NCBI GenBank assembly: GCA_029204225.1
Contig: MU832018.1
Location: 27,311-91,310 of the forward strand
Length of the DNA: 64,000 nucleotides
Direction of reading: 5' to 3'
Source of the DNA: Diphasiastrum complanatum
Taxonomy: Eukaryota > Streptophyta > Lycopodiopsida > Lycopodiales > Lycopodiaceae
The notes below the pieces were generated by a model. It was not told the DNA's origin and searched no databases. It saw only the letters and a program-made list of their open reading frames with translations. This document shows, in pieces, positions 10,829 to 21,604 of the stretch (position 1 is its first letter; the number at the start of each line of letters is the position of its first letter). The position numbers and the translations under genes were made by a program.

Positions 10829-11384
10829 TGGTATCAAAACTCTTGTGTTTCAGGTTATGAAAGGATCAACCATCTTTAGCAAGGATTTGGAGGAATTACC
10901 AATGCTAGAGCATGCTAGATTGATTTCTACTAAAAAATTAGCATTTTTGCATGTGTAGAATTGATCTTTTGCAGGTTAAAACTCAATATAGGGTTATATA
11001 CTTGATCAATTCCGATTTCACACTTGGTTTACTGGGTTTAGATGATTTTTGGTGCATGTCTCATTGGAGGCTACAAGAAGATATATCAAGTTTTTAAAAA
11101 TTGCATGTAGGATATTCAATTTTTTGTGATTTTGTCAAAACCCTAATTTTGATTGGTTCTCTAGTTTGTGAGGTTACTGAACTTCATTTGAGTGTGTTTC
11201 AATCTTAATCATAGGTTGATCAAGATTTCACTATTCTATGTGTTGATTTTCTAGTTAGAAGTGCTAGAAGAGATTTGAAGGGTTTCATATATTTGTGATT
11301 TCTTCTTGAGTTCATTTGTTGACATTCAAGAGAGTGCTTTGTGCATTGGAATAGGTTGAAAGAAGAAAATTAGGTCACTTCAAC

Positions 11385-12500
11385 ATGGCTACAAGTGGAG
11401 GCTTTATGTTGGAGAGCAATGATAGGCTTACCTTAATCAACTATTCTACTTGGAAGGTGAGGATGGAGTTCTTATTGGATGAATGAGTTGATGGAGATTG
11501 TTGCAGTTGTGGAGGAATACCTCAAGCACCTCAAGATCAAGTGAGGTATGACAAGAGAGCAAATAAGGCTCTACACATGATTAAGATGAATGTTACCAAT
11601 GAACTTCTCAAGGAAGTTGTTAAGTGTACATCATCTTTGGAGGCTTGGGAAACTTTGAAGAAGCTTTATGAATCGAAGTCTACATCAAGAGTGATTACTC
11701 TTAGGAGGCAAATCTTTCAAAGTTTTCAAAAGAAGGAAGAGAGTACTCATGCTTTTGTTTTGAGGGTTAAAGCATTCAATGATGAGTTAGCATGTATTGA
11801 TGAAAGCATTAAGGAGGTAGAACTTGTTCAAGTTATACTTAATGGCTTGTTGGATGATCATGCTAATCTTGTTCAACATTTTGCTATTCAAAAGACTTTG
11901 CCAAGTATTGTGGATTTTCAAGAGATCTTGGTGAATGAGGAGTATAGGCTTCAATCAAGAGGAGGTGGATCTACATCAACATCTCATTATGAAGAGGATG
12001 CTATGTTCATCAAAGGCACGTTCAAGGGCAAAGGAAGACTTCCTCTTTTGGCAAAAAGAAAGATAAGTCTAAGTTGAAATGCTTTTATTGTGAAATCAAA
12101 GGGCATTTTGCAAATGAATGTTTAAGAAGCAAAGAAATGAAGGTAGCAAGCAAATCAACTTTACTACTACTGATGAGGATGTAGGTGGTGGTGATTGTCT
12201 TTTGATGTGTTCTTCAAGTCTAATATCAAGTGAAGGTGACAAAGATTCATGGTGGACTGATAGTGGAGCTAGTTCACACATGACTAGTCACAAGGAGTTC
12301 TTTACTTCTTTGGTCACTTATGATGGAGCCAAGAAAGCAATACAGATGGCCAATGGTGGTGAGTGTGTATTTGAAGGTACTGGTTCAATTCCTATTTGTC
12401 ATTCTACTAATAGGAGAGCAAGACTAGTTGATGGTGTTCTTTACATTCCTTCACTTTCAAAGAATTTGTTAAGTGTTGGTCAAATGATAGAGAAAAATAC
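11385..12500 (+). pseudogene. Copia gag-protease relic (A1)
   Basis: Gag starts at the ATG at 11385 (MATSGGFMLESNDRL). It shifts frame in the MNELMEIV region, then is open from 11541 with KRANKALHMIKMNV, TSSLEAWETLKKLYES and FALRVKAFNDE-like capsid blocks. The zinc knuckle CFYCEIKGHFANEC is present but followed by a frameshift. The protease motif WWTDSGASSHM and the LYIPSLSKNLLSVGQM block follow to about 12500. Sister copy A3 shares 85-95% of this by eye. Frameshifts near 11480, 12050 and 12495 prevent a single polyprotein. Confidence 0.88.
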
Positions 12501-13877
12501 ATGGTAAAGTTTGGTGGTGATGCTTGTTTCATTACAAAGGAAGAAATCTTGGTTGCTAGGGAAAATAGACAAGGTAGACTTTTCAAGCTTGATGCTTTTG
12601 TTATGGCTAACAAAAAAGATGGAATGGATAAGGAGAGTGGTCTCAACTTTCCAAAGTTTCCTTTTAGCATCAATAAGATTGGTGGATCGTATGCAAAGTC
12701 TACTGCTAGATCTAGGTCAAGATCTAATATGCTTCTTGGAGATGTTCATCTTTGTGCTAACTTGGCTATTCTTGAGGATAATGATGGTGTTTCAATGGTT
12801 CTTCATGGAAAGTGCAAGCATGCAAAAGGTAAGGAAAGAGCTAATTTCATCAATGGTGGTGAAGGTTCTTCCTTGGAAAAGATTGTTGTTAATGATTTCT
12901 TTGATCATATGGAAAAGGATGTTGCTAGGTGCATGCATGAAGGAGGTGGTTCTTCTACATTACTTTGTTATGATTCCAAGATCGTCATTTTTGCAACAAG
13001 TGGAGTCATATGTCTTCATAAAGAGAGTAGATCAAATGGTTCTATCAAGAGACTTGGTGCGGGAGATAGTCACAAGTCAAGAAGAAGAGAAGTATGTGAA
13101 GTGTTCAAAGTAGGATGTACTTTGAATGATGTCACTACGAATGATAGTGAGGAAGAATTATTATCAAATGAGTCATTAACTAAATCATTGAGTAGAAGTT
13201 CTTGTTTGAAAAGAGAGAGTACTTCAATCATCCTTATGTTGAAGGTACTAATCATTTTTTTCATGGCTTCTAATGTCTTTGAGGTTTCTACTTCTTATGA
13301 TGCAATCATTAAGAGGGAGTCTTATGAAGGAAAGAGCAATGGAACATTGGTTCTTGGGAAGTTCCAAGGCATGGATCTCACATCTCTTCGTCAATTCAAA
13401 GGATTCTATGATTGTGAATTGATCACTCATGATCAAGATGGAAAAAGGTTGGTTGGAGAAGACTACATGGAGCAAATCAAAAGGCAATTTCTTCAAGGCA
13501 AGGGAGATCTCATTGGTGAGCTTATCGAGGTTTTTTATGGACTCAAGAAGGCTGGATTTATTAGGTTTGATTCTCATCTTCACCTACTCTACTTCATGTT
13601 GGATGGAAAGTTTGGAATCTATCTTTTGATTTATGATGGTGCCACCAATGATATTGTTTTCACTAACCTTTGTGAAAATTTGAGATCAAGCATTGATGAG
13701 TTCTTGTTGGATCTAGATCATATGTTTGAGAGGGAGTATTTTCAGAGGTTCAGGTCTGATTATATTCATATCTTTGATATTTTTGATGATCAAGAGAAAG
13801 GTAAGCAAGTGGAAGCAACTCACTTTGCTTTACTCACATGTTTGGATCATTGGTTCAGCCTAAGTGGTGGCTTATAG
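12501..13877 (+). CDS. 458-codon open frame derived from copia integrase/RT, catalytic motifs lost
   Basis: A continuous ORF in place of integrase and RT in A1. The first 35 residues are copia pre-integrase (FGGDACFITKEEILVAREN). Residues 70-90 (AKSTARSRSRSN, GDVHL) align weakly with the SKSHRLPYTRS and SDIHGF region of A2 integrase, but the metal-binding Asp block and the H/C zinc site are not preserved. Near the end FYGLKKAGFIRFDSHLHLL and DGKFGIYLLIYDG match the RT stretch LYGLKQAPRxWYxRLxxFL and GKIIILVLYVDD, except that YVDD has become YDGATND. The last 13 or so residues come from the A2 leader. It is open for 458 codons although the gag before it is frameshifted. It may be a non-autonomous element's ORF or a chance survivor; no function is assigned. 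Confidence 0.5.
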   Translation: MVKFGGDACFITKEEILVARENRQGRLFKLDAFVMANKKDGMDKESGLNFPKFPFSINKIGGSYAKSTARSRSRSNMLLGDVHLCANLAILEDNDGVSMVLHGKCKHAKGKERANFINGGEGSSLEKIVVNDFFDHMEKDVARCMHEGGGSSTLLCYDSKIVIFATSGVICLHKESRSNGSIKRLGAGDSHKSRRREVCEVFKVGCTLNDVTTNDSEEELLSNESLTKSLSRSSCLKRESTSIILMLKVLIIFFMASNVFEVSTSYDAIIKRESYEGKSNGTLVLGKFQGMDLTSLRQFKGFYDCELITHDQDGKRLVGEDYMEQIKRQFLQGKGDLIGELIEVFYGLKKAGFIRFDSHLHLLYFMLDGKFGIYLLIYDGATNDIVFTNLCENLRSSIDEFLLDLDHMFEREYFQRFRSDYIHIFDIFDDQEKGKQVEATHFALLTCLDHWFSLSGGL

Positions 13878-14218
13878 ATTGCATATCAAATTTTCAGCAT
13901 TTGCATGTAGATTTGGAATAGTCAATTTTTTGTGATTTTGTCAAAACCCTAATTTTGATTAGACCTCTAGATAGTGAGGTTGCTGTACTTCATTTGAGTG
14001 TGTTTCAATCTTAGGAAGTGGAAAAAGTCATTAGATTGAGGATAGATCATAGGTTGATCAAGATTCCATGATTCTGTGTTGATTTGCTTGGATAAGTGCT
14101 AGAAGAGAATTTGTGAGATAGTTTCAAATCTTGGTGATTTCTTTTGAAATCATTTGTTGTTGTTCAAAGGAGTGCTTTGTGCATTGAAGCAGGTTGAAAG
14201 AAAAGATCAGGTCATTGC
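13840..14218 (+). other. Leader (5' untranslated part) of A2
   Basis: Non-coding sequence from the A1/A2 junction to the A2 gag ATG. It matches the A5 leader in reverse (about 41700-42085), for example CTAAGTGGTGGCTTATAG and GCATTTGCATGTAGATTTGG. The A2 5' LTR and primer site, which should precede it, are absent. Confidence 0.8.
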
Positions 14219-16604
14219 ATGGCAACCTCAATTGGAGTCATGTTGGAAGCCAATGATAGGCTTACCTCAAGTAATTATTCATTATAGAAAGTGAGGATGG
14301 AGTCACTTCTTGAGATGAATGATGTTTTGGATATTGTTATAGGTTTGGAGGAGAGACCAGCAACACAACAAGATCAATTGAGGTATGACAAGAGGGCCAA
14401 GAAGGCTCTACACATGATAAAGATGAATGTTACCAATGAACTTCTCAAGGAAGTTGGTAAGTGCACATCATCTTTGGAAGCTTGGAATTCATTGAAGAAG
14501 CTTTATGAAACCGAGTCTACTTCTAGAGTGTTGACTCTAAGAAGGCAAATCTTTTCTTGTTTGCTAAAGAATGAAGAAATTCCAAGTACTTTTGTTTTGA
14601 GAATGAAAGCATTGAATGATGAGTTAGCTTGCATAGATGAAAGCATTAAGGAAGGAGAGCTTATTTAAGTGATTCTTAATGGTTTGTTGGATGCTCATGC
14701 TAACATTGTTCAAAGTATTGCTATTCAAAAGACTTTGCCAAGTTTGATGAATCTTCAAGAGATCTTGATCAATGAGGAATATAGGCTTCAAGCAAGAGGT
14801 GGATCTACATCGACACTTCAAGAGGATGCTATGTTCACAAAGGGCAAATTGAAGGGCAAAACCAAAAGCAAGTGGTCTAAAGGGCAAGATCAAGTGGATG
14901 CTTCTTCAAGTGGCAAAAAGAAGGATAGATCAAAGCTCAAGTGCTTCTATTGTGGCATCAAAGGACACTTTGCAAGTGAGTGCTACAAGAAGAAGAGAGA
15001 TCAAGGAGACAAGCAAGGTAATCTTACTCTTGATGAGGATGGTTTGGATGTGCAAGATGCAAATGATGATGGTTTTGTGATGTCTTCATGTATGCTTGCT
15101 AATGATGGAGATTTAGATCTTTGGTGGATTGATAGTGGAGCAAGTTCACACATGACCTTTCACAAAGAGTACTTCACTTCTTTGTTGGCATATGGAGATG
15201 ACAAGAGGGTGATCTACACGGCCAATGATGGTGAGTGTGCAATCAAAGGGATTGGCACAATTCCTATTTCTCTCTCTACAAATAGGAATGTTCATTTGGA
15301 CGATGTCTTGTTTATTCCATCTATTACCAAGAATTTGCTTAGTGTGAGTCAAATTCTAAGTAAGGGCCTCAAGGTGGAGTTTGATGGAGATGCTTGTTTG
15401 ATCGAAAGGAAGGATGTCTTGATTGGAAAAGGTAAAAGACAAGGGAACTTGTTCAAACTTGATGCTTGTGTTATTGCTAACCAAGTTGGATGTGTTGCAA
15501 GGGAGCAATTTCTATTCAAGAGGTTTGGCACAAAAGGATGGGACACCTCAACTTCAAGTCATTGGAGGTAATGGCAAGGAAGAAGGTTGTGATTGGTCTT
15601 CCAAGTTTCTTAAGTAATGACAAGCATGTTTGTGAGTCTTGTGCTTTGTCTAAGTCACATAGACTACCTTATACTAGATCTATTTCTAGATCTAAAAAGC
15701 CTTTTCAACTTGTACATTCGGATATTCATGGATTTACTACAATTAGCAATAGTGGAGCTAAGATGTATGTAACATTCATTGATGATTTTAGTAGATTTTG
15801 TTGGATCTATCTACTAAAGAGCAAGGATGAAGTGTATGATGTCTTTGTCAAGTTCAAGAATGCAAGGGAGAACCAATTTTCGACAAAGATCAAGTGCTTG
15901 AGAGGTGACAATGGTGGTGAGTACATATCTAACAAGTTCAAGGCCTTTTGTGATGAGCATGGGATCAAGAGGGAATATACAACATCAAGGACCCCACAAC
16001 AAAATGGAGTGGCTGAAAGGAAGAATAGAACTTTATGTGAAAGTGCTAAAGCTATGAGGTTAAGTGCTAATCTTGACAAACCATTTTAGGATCAAGCTTT
16101 GTTGTGTGCCAATTTCTTGTGCAATAGGTGGCCGAGTGCTATTTTGGATGGAAGGACACCTTTTGAGATGCTATTCAAGAGGAGGCCGAATGTCAACTTT
16201 CTAAGAACCTTTGGATGCACAAGCTATGTCAACATTACTCTTGATGATAGGACCAAGGAGGATCCATCTTCAAGAAGAGGTATTTTTGTTGGATATAGTG
16301 AGGTGAGTAAAGCCTACAAGGTTTACATTCCTTCTACCAACAAAGTGATTGTTGGTATAGATGTCATTTTTTATGAGGGAAACATTCCAAAGGTGTCTTC
16401 AAGCATGATTGATGGTAAAGTAGATGGATATAACATTCTTGATGTTGATGAGAAGGATCCTACTTTGGATGGTGGTGATGATGGACCTTCATCAAGTCAA
16501 AAGCCAAGGAGAACATCAAGAGAAAGACAAGTACCTTCAAGGCTCACATATGATCAAAAGGGTAAGCAAGTATTTTTGGAAATTATGTTGCTTTCCTAAC
16601 CTCT
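14219..16604 (+). pseudogene. Copia gag-protease-integrase (A2), with stops and frameshifts
   Basis: Gag starts at 14219 (MATSIGVMLEANDRL). Domains follow in order: capsid (KKALHMIKMNVTNELLKEVG), zinc knuckle CFYCGIKGHFASEC (about 14940-14985), protease WWIDSGASSHM (about 15124), integrase zinc site (HKRMGHLNFKS, then CESCALSKS), and the integrase core with VHSDIHGF, the LRGDNGGEY Asp, and TPQQNGVAERKNR holding the Glu, so a complete DD35E set. Stops lie at 14285 (TAG for Trp), 14666 (TAA for Gln) and 16087 (TAG for Trp); a frameshift lies near 15545. Each stop fits one G-to-A or C-to-T change. The Ser/Pro-rich linker (PSSSQKPRRTSRERQVPSR) before RT is present to about 16600. Confidence 0.9.
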
Positions 16605-17793
16605 TTGGATGAGCCTACAAGTGTATATCAAGCAAGGAAAGAAGAGGAGTGGATCCAAGCAATGGATCTTCAGTATCAAGCTCTTATGAAGAGTGAAACA
16701 TCTTTTGGAGGATCTTCTTGTGTACATGGAGCTATGCAAGTGGATGGATGTTATCTTGCTGTAAAATCAAGTATTGGATCTGAAAAATAAAGTTTGTTCA
16801 ATGACTTTGATAATCAAGTTGAAGATCAAGAAATTGATCTCAAAGCGCTTCAACTAGTCAAAAGGGAAGTTGGCAATTTGGAGCTAGTCAAGAGCATCAA
16901 AGGAGAGGTAATTGACAAAGGTGTTATGGATCTGTTTTTGCAGCATATTGAAGACTCAAGTAAGATCAAAGGAGCAACAAGGAAGTGTTGTTCAAGTTTA
17001 CTTTACTTGTTCTATCTCATGTTTGAGCAATTTCATGTGGATGTGTGCAAATTGTCAAGATATGGTAAAACTAGCTACATTGGTGAGCATTGTTTTGATG
17101 TTGGATTTGTACTAGAATTCTTGGCTGATTTTGCTGATGGAAATGAAGCTATTGGAGGTTCATTATGCCACTCATTCATGGTCAAGTCATGAAGGTATGA
17201 TGGTATCTTGAGGCAAGATGAAGATGGAGGCTCATTCATGGAGTATCATGGTGGATACAAGGCAACAAAGGACAAAGGAGGAGGAGACATGCAAGCAAAA
17301 GTTGATCACTCACATTTATTGTTTGTTTGCTGTATTTTTCTAGAGAGTTCATAGTTGGATGCATGGTGGAATCATCTCACTTACATTCTATTTGATTCTT
17401 CATGTTCTAGTCACATTTTTACATGTAAAATTGATGTAAGAAATAGTGAAGCATCCCAAGTGGACACTATTCTCTATATCAATTATGGTTGTTTCTATTT
17501 TAAGCATTACATGATCATTGAAAGAAGGTCTATTCCTAGGAAGAAGATAATTCTTATGATGGATCAAAGTTCTATTGTCAAAAACTATGCAAGAAGCAAG
17601 CATATTGAGATACAATATCATTTTGTGAGGGAGCGAGTCATTGCAAAGGAGGTGGAGCTTCAACATGTGTCTTCAAGGGAATGTGTAGCTGATATCTTTA
17701 CCAAAGCATTGGGAAAAGACTTGTTCATGAAGCATAGGACTTCACTTGGAGTATTATCAAAGTCTATGCTAAAACTAGTTGAAGAGGGAGTGT
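16605..17793 (+). pseudogene. Degenerate RT region and RNase H tail of A2
   Basis: The RT start is recognisable (ARKEEEWIQAMDLQYQALMKS, then in a shifted frame a CKW block). From about 16700 to 17540 no RT motif can be found in any frame: no QMDVxxAFLNG, no YVDD. Medium-sized open stretches remain (16794-17192), with no family recognised. From about 17560 the RNase H end returns: SIVKNYARSKHIEI, HFVRERVIAKEVELQHV, ADIFTKALGKD, ending KLVEEGV with the stop overlapping the first bases of the 3' LTR. The element is therefore pol-deficient. Confidence 0.75.
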
Positions 17794-18430
17794 GAAAGAT
17801 TTAACTAGTTTCATCACATTTTTGCAATATTTTCATATTTGGCATATTGAGGCCAAAACTTGTTTTAGACTTAGAGGTTGACTTTTCAAAGTTCATTAGT
17901 CTAGATTTCATTTTAATAAACACTTTTTGAAAGTGTGGGAAAGATAGAATGCGAGTTTGAGTAGATTCAATTCGAATAAGTTGGGTACATTGAATCTAGA
18001 CCCAAAATTGGTAGGGTTAGCATTTTGGTGGGAAATCCAAGTGGCCAAATAGGGTTTGGACCTGCTATCTCGTGGAGAGAGTCATCTTCTCTCTTCTCTA
18101 TCTCATTTCATGCTTATACATGGTTCTCTTGGGTTCTACTATCCATTGGTGCACTATCTTGGTGATTGCTTGCAATTCTATGTGTAGAATGATCTATATT
18201 TGCTTTTTTTAGGATCCACACGTGTGAAATACAGTAGCTTGCTGGTTTTGTATGGACAGCAACAGTACATAATCATTTCACTCAAGTTTAATCAAGTTCT
18301 ATTAGTGTTTGCATCTCAAATTGTGTGTAGATGCTGATTTTTCTACATTGGTTAAATTGGTAGTGTATTTATCTTTCTAACCAAAGATCATTCAAGTAGA
18401 TTGGATCTTGAGGATGTGAAATCTTTCACA
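17791..18430 (+). repeat. 3' LTR of A2 with adjacent polypurine tract
   Basis: 640 bp with exact 12-bp terminal inverted repeats (TGTGAAAGATTT ... AAATCTTTCACA). The polypurine tract GAAGAGGGAG (17781-17790) abuts it. It contains one CACGTG palindrome (CCACACGTGTGAAATAC, about 18216). It differs throughout from the A1 LTR and is of the same subfamily as the A5 LTR. Confidence 0.92.
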
Positions 18431-18664
18431 GCAACTTCCTTGAGAAGTTTATTGGTAACATTTATTTTAATGATATGAAGAGCCTTTTTAGCCTTCAAAC
18501 CTCTGTTGCTCTTGAACTGTGGGTGGTCTCTCTTCAGTTCCTGCAACTATGTCCATGAGTTCATTCAACTCACGTAAAGATTCCATCCTCACTTTCCAAG
18601 TAGAGTAGTTTGATGAACTCAACCTATCATTAGTTTCTAACATGATCCCACCATTGGAAGCCAT
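18431..18664 (-). pseudogene. Copia gag N-terminal fragment (A4)
   Basis: From the ATG at 18664 the minus strand reads MASNGGIMLETNDRL, NYSTWKVRMESL, ELMDIVAGTEERP, then degenerates through a KKALHxIKMNVTNELLKEV block up to the A2 LTR. A2 (or its LTR) apparently inserted into this gag, since the break falls within the VTNELLKEVGKC codons. It is family A-like but diverged from A1-A3. Upstream (right) lies a leader ending at a reversed primer site near 19698-19709. Confidence 0.8.
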
Positions 18665-19735
18665 GAATATAATGATTCTTCAACTTTTAGGCTCTCTCCT
18701 AATGCACCTAGCACTCACTTTCCTCTCAACAAATGATGGATAAGGAGATCTCAGAAGATCTAGGACCCTAAAACACTTCTATCTTGAACTTGGTTGGTCT
18801 CCAAGCATAGAAAGGAAGATTGAAAACACATGCAACACTTTGCACACACTAATAATGGATTACAAACTCAAACTAACCTGAACACACTCTTGCTTAAGCT
18901 CTCAAACTTTTCAGCAAGTGACCAAATCAAGTTATGGTGTGAAGAGTTACTTGCATTCTTAGAAAATACAAAAGACTAGGCTGCCAAGAATACCTAGAAT
19001 TGAGCAACCTTGATCAACACACTAAGATATTGATTCAACCTGTAAAACCACATGTAAACCACACTTCTAAAAGTCTATAAACTCTAGCAAGTGATAAGTA
19101 CAAGTTTTAGAGGTGACACTTAGTGAATCACAAGACTAGCATCACTAGCTTGTCAAATGTTGGTGTTTAGATGTAGATCTAAGATCACTTCACATGAGAA
19201 TGTTCCTCAACCTGTTAAGAACCTGAAAACACATTTGCATAATGGTTAAAACCTTCCAGGAAATGCTCCAATCAAATTACATAATGAGAGATACTTACAT
19301 GCTCAACAAAGTACACCAAAATTTATGCAAAAGATTGTTGACAATCTGTTCACCCAAAAGGGGATCTTTCATCCAAGTGGTTCATCCACAAGGAGAGTGT
19401 TCATCCACAGAAGTGGAGATTGTCAACAATAGATTGAACTAAACATTGTTAGTATGGGGATATGCACAAGCCTCACAATCAAAAAATGATTAGGTGTTAT
19501 GATCTGATCCAAAATAGCTTCTTCTCAGCCTCTGATATTCAATAGACCTGAAATATGCTTTTGATCCACAAGTTCAACTCAACAAACAAAGGTTAGTAAG
19601 ATTTGATCAACAATGCAATGCATAATCATGCTAGAACTTGATCAAACATCCAAATATCACCATAAATAGAAATCTCACTATAAATAGCGGCCAGCCAACT
19701 TTGATACCATGTGAAAAAAGTATATCTAGAATGGA
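18665..19735 (-). other. Leader of A4 with primer site and stub of its LTR
   Basis: Non-coding. A reversed primer site CTTTGATACCA lies at about 19699-19709, directly followed by TGTGAAAAAAG, the mutated inner end of a family A LTR. The LTR is cut after roughly 20-25 bases, where a different repeated segment starts. A local inverted word (CATCCACAAGGAGAG ... CATCCACAGAAGTGGAG) near 19380 was noted. No gene is seen. Confidence 0.6.
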
Positions 19736-19957
19736 TCTAAGATCCTAAATATTCTGGCTAAGATCTTTGCACAACAAGCTACAAAAGCTAGAAATGGCAA
19801 AGCATCCTAATGCTACCTTTGATACACATGAACTTGACAAAGCATTCAAGAGACAAAAGAAACTTATGAAAGATACTGAATGGCAGCCAAAAAGAGATCC
19901 AAAACTATGTACAAAAATTGCCAATTTAGGCCTCAAACTAGCTAGGAAATGTTGACA
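19736..19957 (+). repeat. Repeated coding-like segment, copy 1 (partner at 56268-56433)
   Basis: About 150 bases nearly identical to 56268-56433. Both encode, in the same frame, WLRSLHNKLQKLEMAKHPN, ATFDTHELDKAF and KRQKK. Copy 1 continues EWQPKRDPKLCTKIANLGLKL to a stop at 19955. The charged, helical composition and frame conservation suggest protein-coding origin, but I do not recognise the family. Copy 1 has a stop (TAA) where copy 2 reads Gln/Ser-Gln. It could be part of an unlisted transposon ORF or a duplicated host exon. Confidence 0.6.
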
Positions 19958-21503
19958 ATTTTCACAGATGATTCTAATTTAAGACAAGGAATGAAGGCAC
20001 AACACTGCTTGGTTAGGTCATCGCACTGAATCGCGACTACTACACAGAAAATAAAGAGGAAAACAGTGAAATCGGAAGCTACCGACCAGAGAGAGAGAGA
20101 GAGAGAAAGAGAGAGATGGCTACCATAGATCGAGTCCTTCCAGGTTTTTCCAACGTGGGCTAATGTGCTGGTGTGTAACATTTTTGTGACATGTTGACGA
20201 CATAATTCAGTAAGTTTGAGTGTGAAGTTATGCGCATATTATTTTTTTGTAAGGAATTGTGTATGAAAAGCAACTTGTAAACTCCAGATTAATAGTCTTA
20301 AAATGGTTACGTTGTTTGGACGCTGGCAGATTTCTTGCCTCCGAATCAAGTAGCATGGAAGACATATGAAATGCCAGGATTTTGGCACAAGAATGTGTGC
20401 CATGCGTTATAATCACTTAGTAAAATATAAAATTAACAGGAACATTTCAACCAAGCAAGATGGATACAAAGAATAAGAACCCTTTTTTTCCTGTTAGATT
20501 CACAGTTACTTACATATTTGAGACCATCCGTGAAGTCTGCAAATCAAGGCAGGCTGTGATGGCAGGAACCACAGAATTCGCTTCCATCGGGACATGCACT
20601 ATGCGAAAAAAGAGGAACGACCTGAAAATTCACGAGAAATGACTGTTGTTTTGAGCTCGCATTTGGCGTGAGCATTGCCGCAGGATCTCGATTTGTCTAC
20701 CACCCCCCACGAATGCTGGATATATTATTAGAATCCATGGCAGAAAGAACAATACATGAGGGAAATCTTCATACCTTCCAACAGTTAACTAGAAGCGATA
20801 GAGAATTTCAGCAAGGTTTTTTCCAGGGAATCATTAGAATCGAGATTGATCAACAGTTTCAACTGAGAGAAGAACATTGTTACTACCTGTAAACACGATT
20901 TTAAACATCATATAACTGACATTGTAAAAAAAAGTGCATGTCCTTCACAATTGATATGTCTGCCATCAATCCAAGACAACTTGGTCTTCTTGGAAGTGTT
21001 TTGTAAAGAGAAAAGTTACGCGTGTGTAGGAAAGAAGAGCAAAGGAAGCCGGGTTGTAACTGGAAGCACGCTGAGGCTTCTGAGGATGCCTCGCTTCTTT
21101 CAATAGGAAATGATTTGAGTGCCTCTTGGGACATTGGGAAACGACGTCCACACCTCCCCCCTCCCCCTTCCACTCAAACACATGTTGAAGCGCATCTATA
21201 GAAAACTAATTTTAGCACCTGCAATCTGTGCAAATCAACAATTGTCCAATCTTCTGAAGATTTTTGGACACAAAATTTAACAAAACAGCGTACTCTTATT
21301 TTGACATACCAAGTTGATCCTCTGTATCTGAATCTTCACGGATATTGATGTGTATCTCAATCTTCAAGATATCAATCTTCTCAAAGATATTGATCTTGGA
21401 AATGGATTAAAAGTGAAATAAAAAATTGGGCGCGTTCAGGCATATGAAACTAGATCAAAGAAGTTCACAGCCGCATCTACAAGCATGCCATCAAAAACCC
21501 TGC
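19958..21503. other. Unassigned DNA with splice-like sites on the minus strand
   Basis: No recognisable protein. A (GA)n tract lies at about 20090-20117. On the minus strand a segment near 20510-20625 is open (PMEANSVVPAITACLDLQ) between a possible acceptor (AATTTTCAG) and a strong donor consensus (GTAAGTAA). A second acceptor/donor pair lies near 20795-20880 but has no open frame throughout. These may be remains of a host gene; no family is recognised. Confidence 0.3.
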
Positions 21504-21604
21504 CATCCATGGAGAAAGCCACGCAAGAACCATCCATACAGAAAGCCAGGCCATCGATGGAGAAAGCCACGCAAAAACCATCCATGGATAAAGCCACGCA
21601 GAAC
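21504..21604. repeat. Short tandem repeat, about four units of 21-27 bp
   Basis: Units start at 21504, 21531, 21552 and 21579, each of the form CATCCATGGAGAAAGCCACGCA plus 0-5 bases; the second is 6 bases shorter. A decayed fifth unit follows (CCGTCCATGCATAAAGGCACG). The lengths are near multiples of three, giving a repeated Ser-Met-Asp-Gly-like peptide on the minus strand, but no gene is supported. Confidence 0.75.

Larger units (their letters stand above)
10186..18430 (+). mobile_element. Hybrid Ty1/copia element A1-A2
   Basis: This segment has a 5' LTR of one subfamily (10186-10828), that subfamily's internal DNA to about 13839, then the leader, coding region and 3' LTR (17791-18430) of a second subfamily. 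The switch is visible because 13840 onward matches the leader of A5 (reverse complement of about 42000-42080). The bases left of the 5' LTR (tcgtc) and right of the 3' LTR (gcaac) do not match. This is therefore not one clean insertion but two related elements joined by recombination or deletion. Neither half encodes a working RT. Confidence 0.8.
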
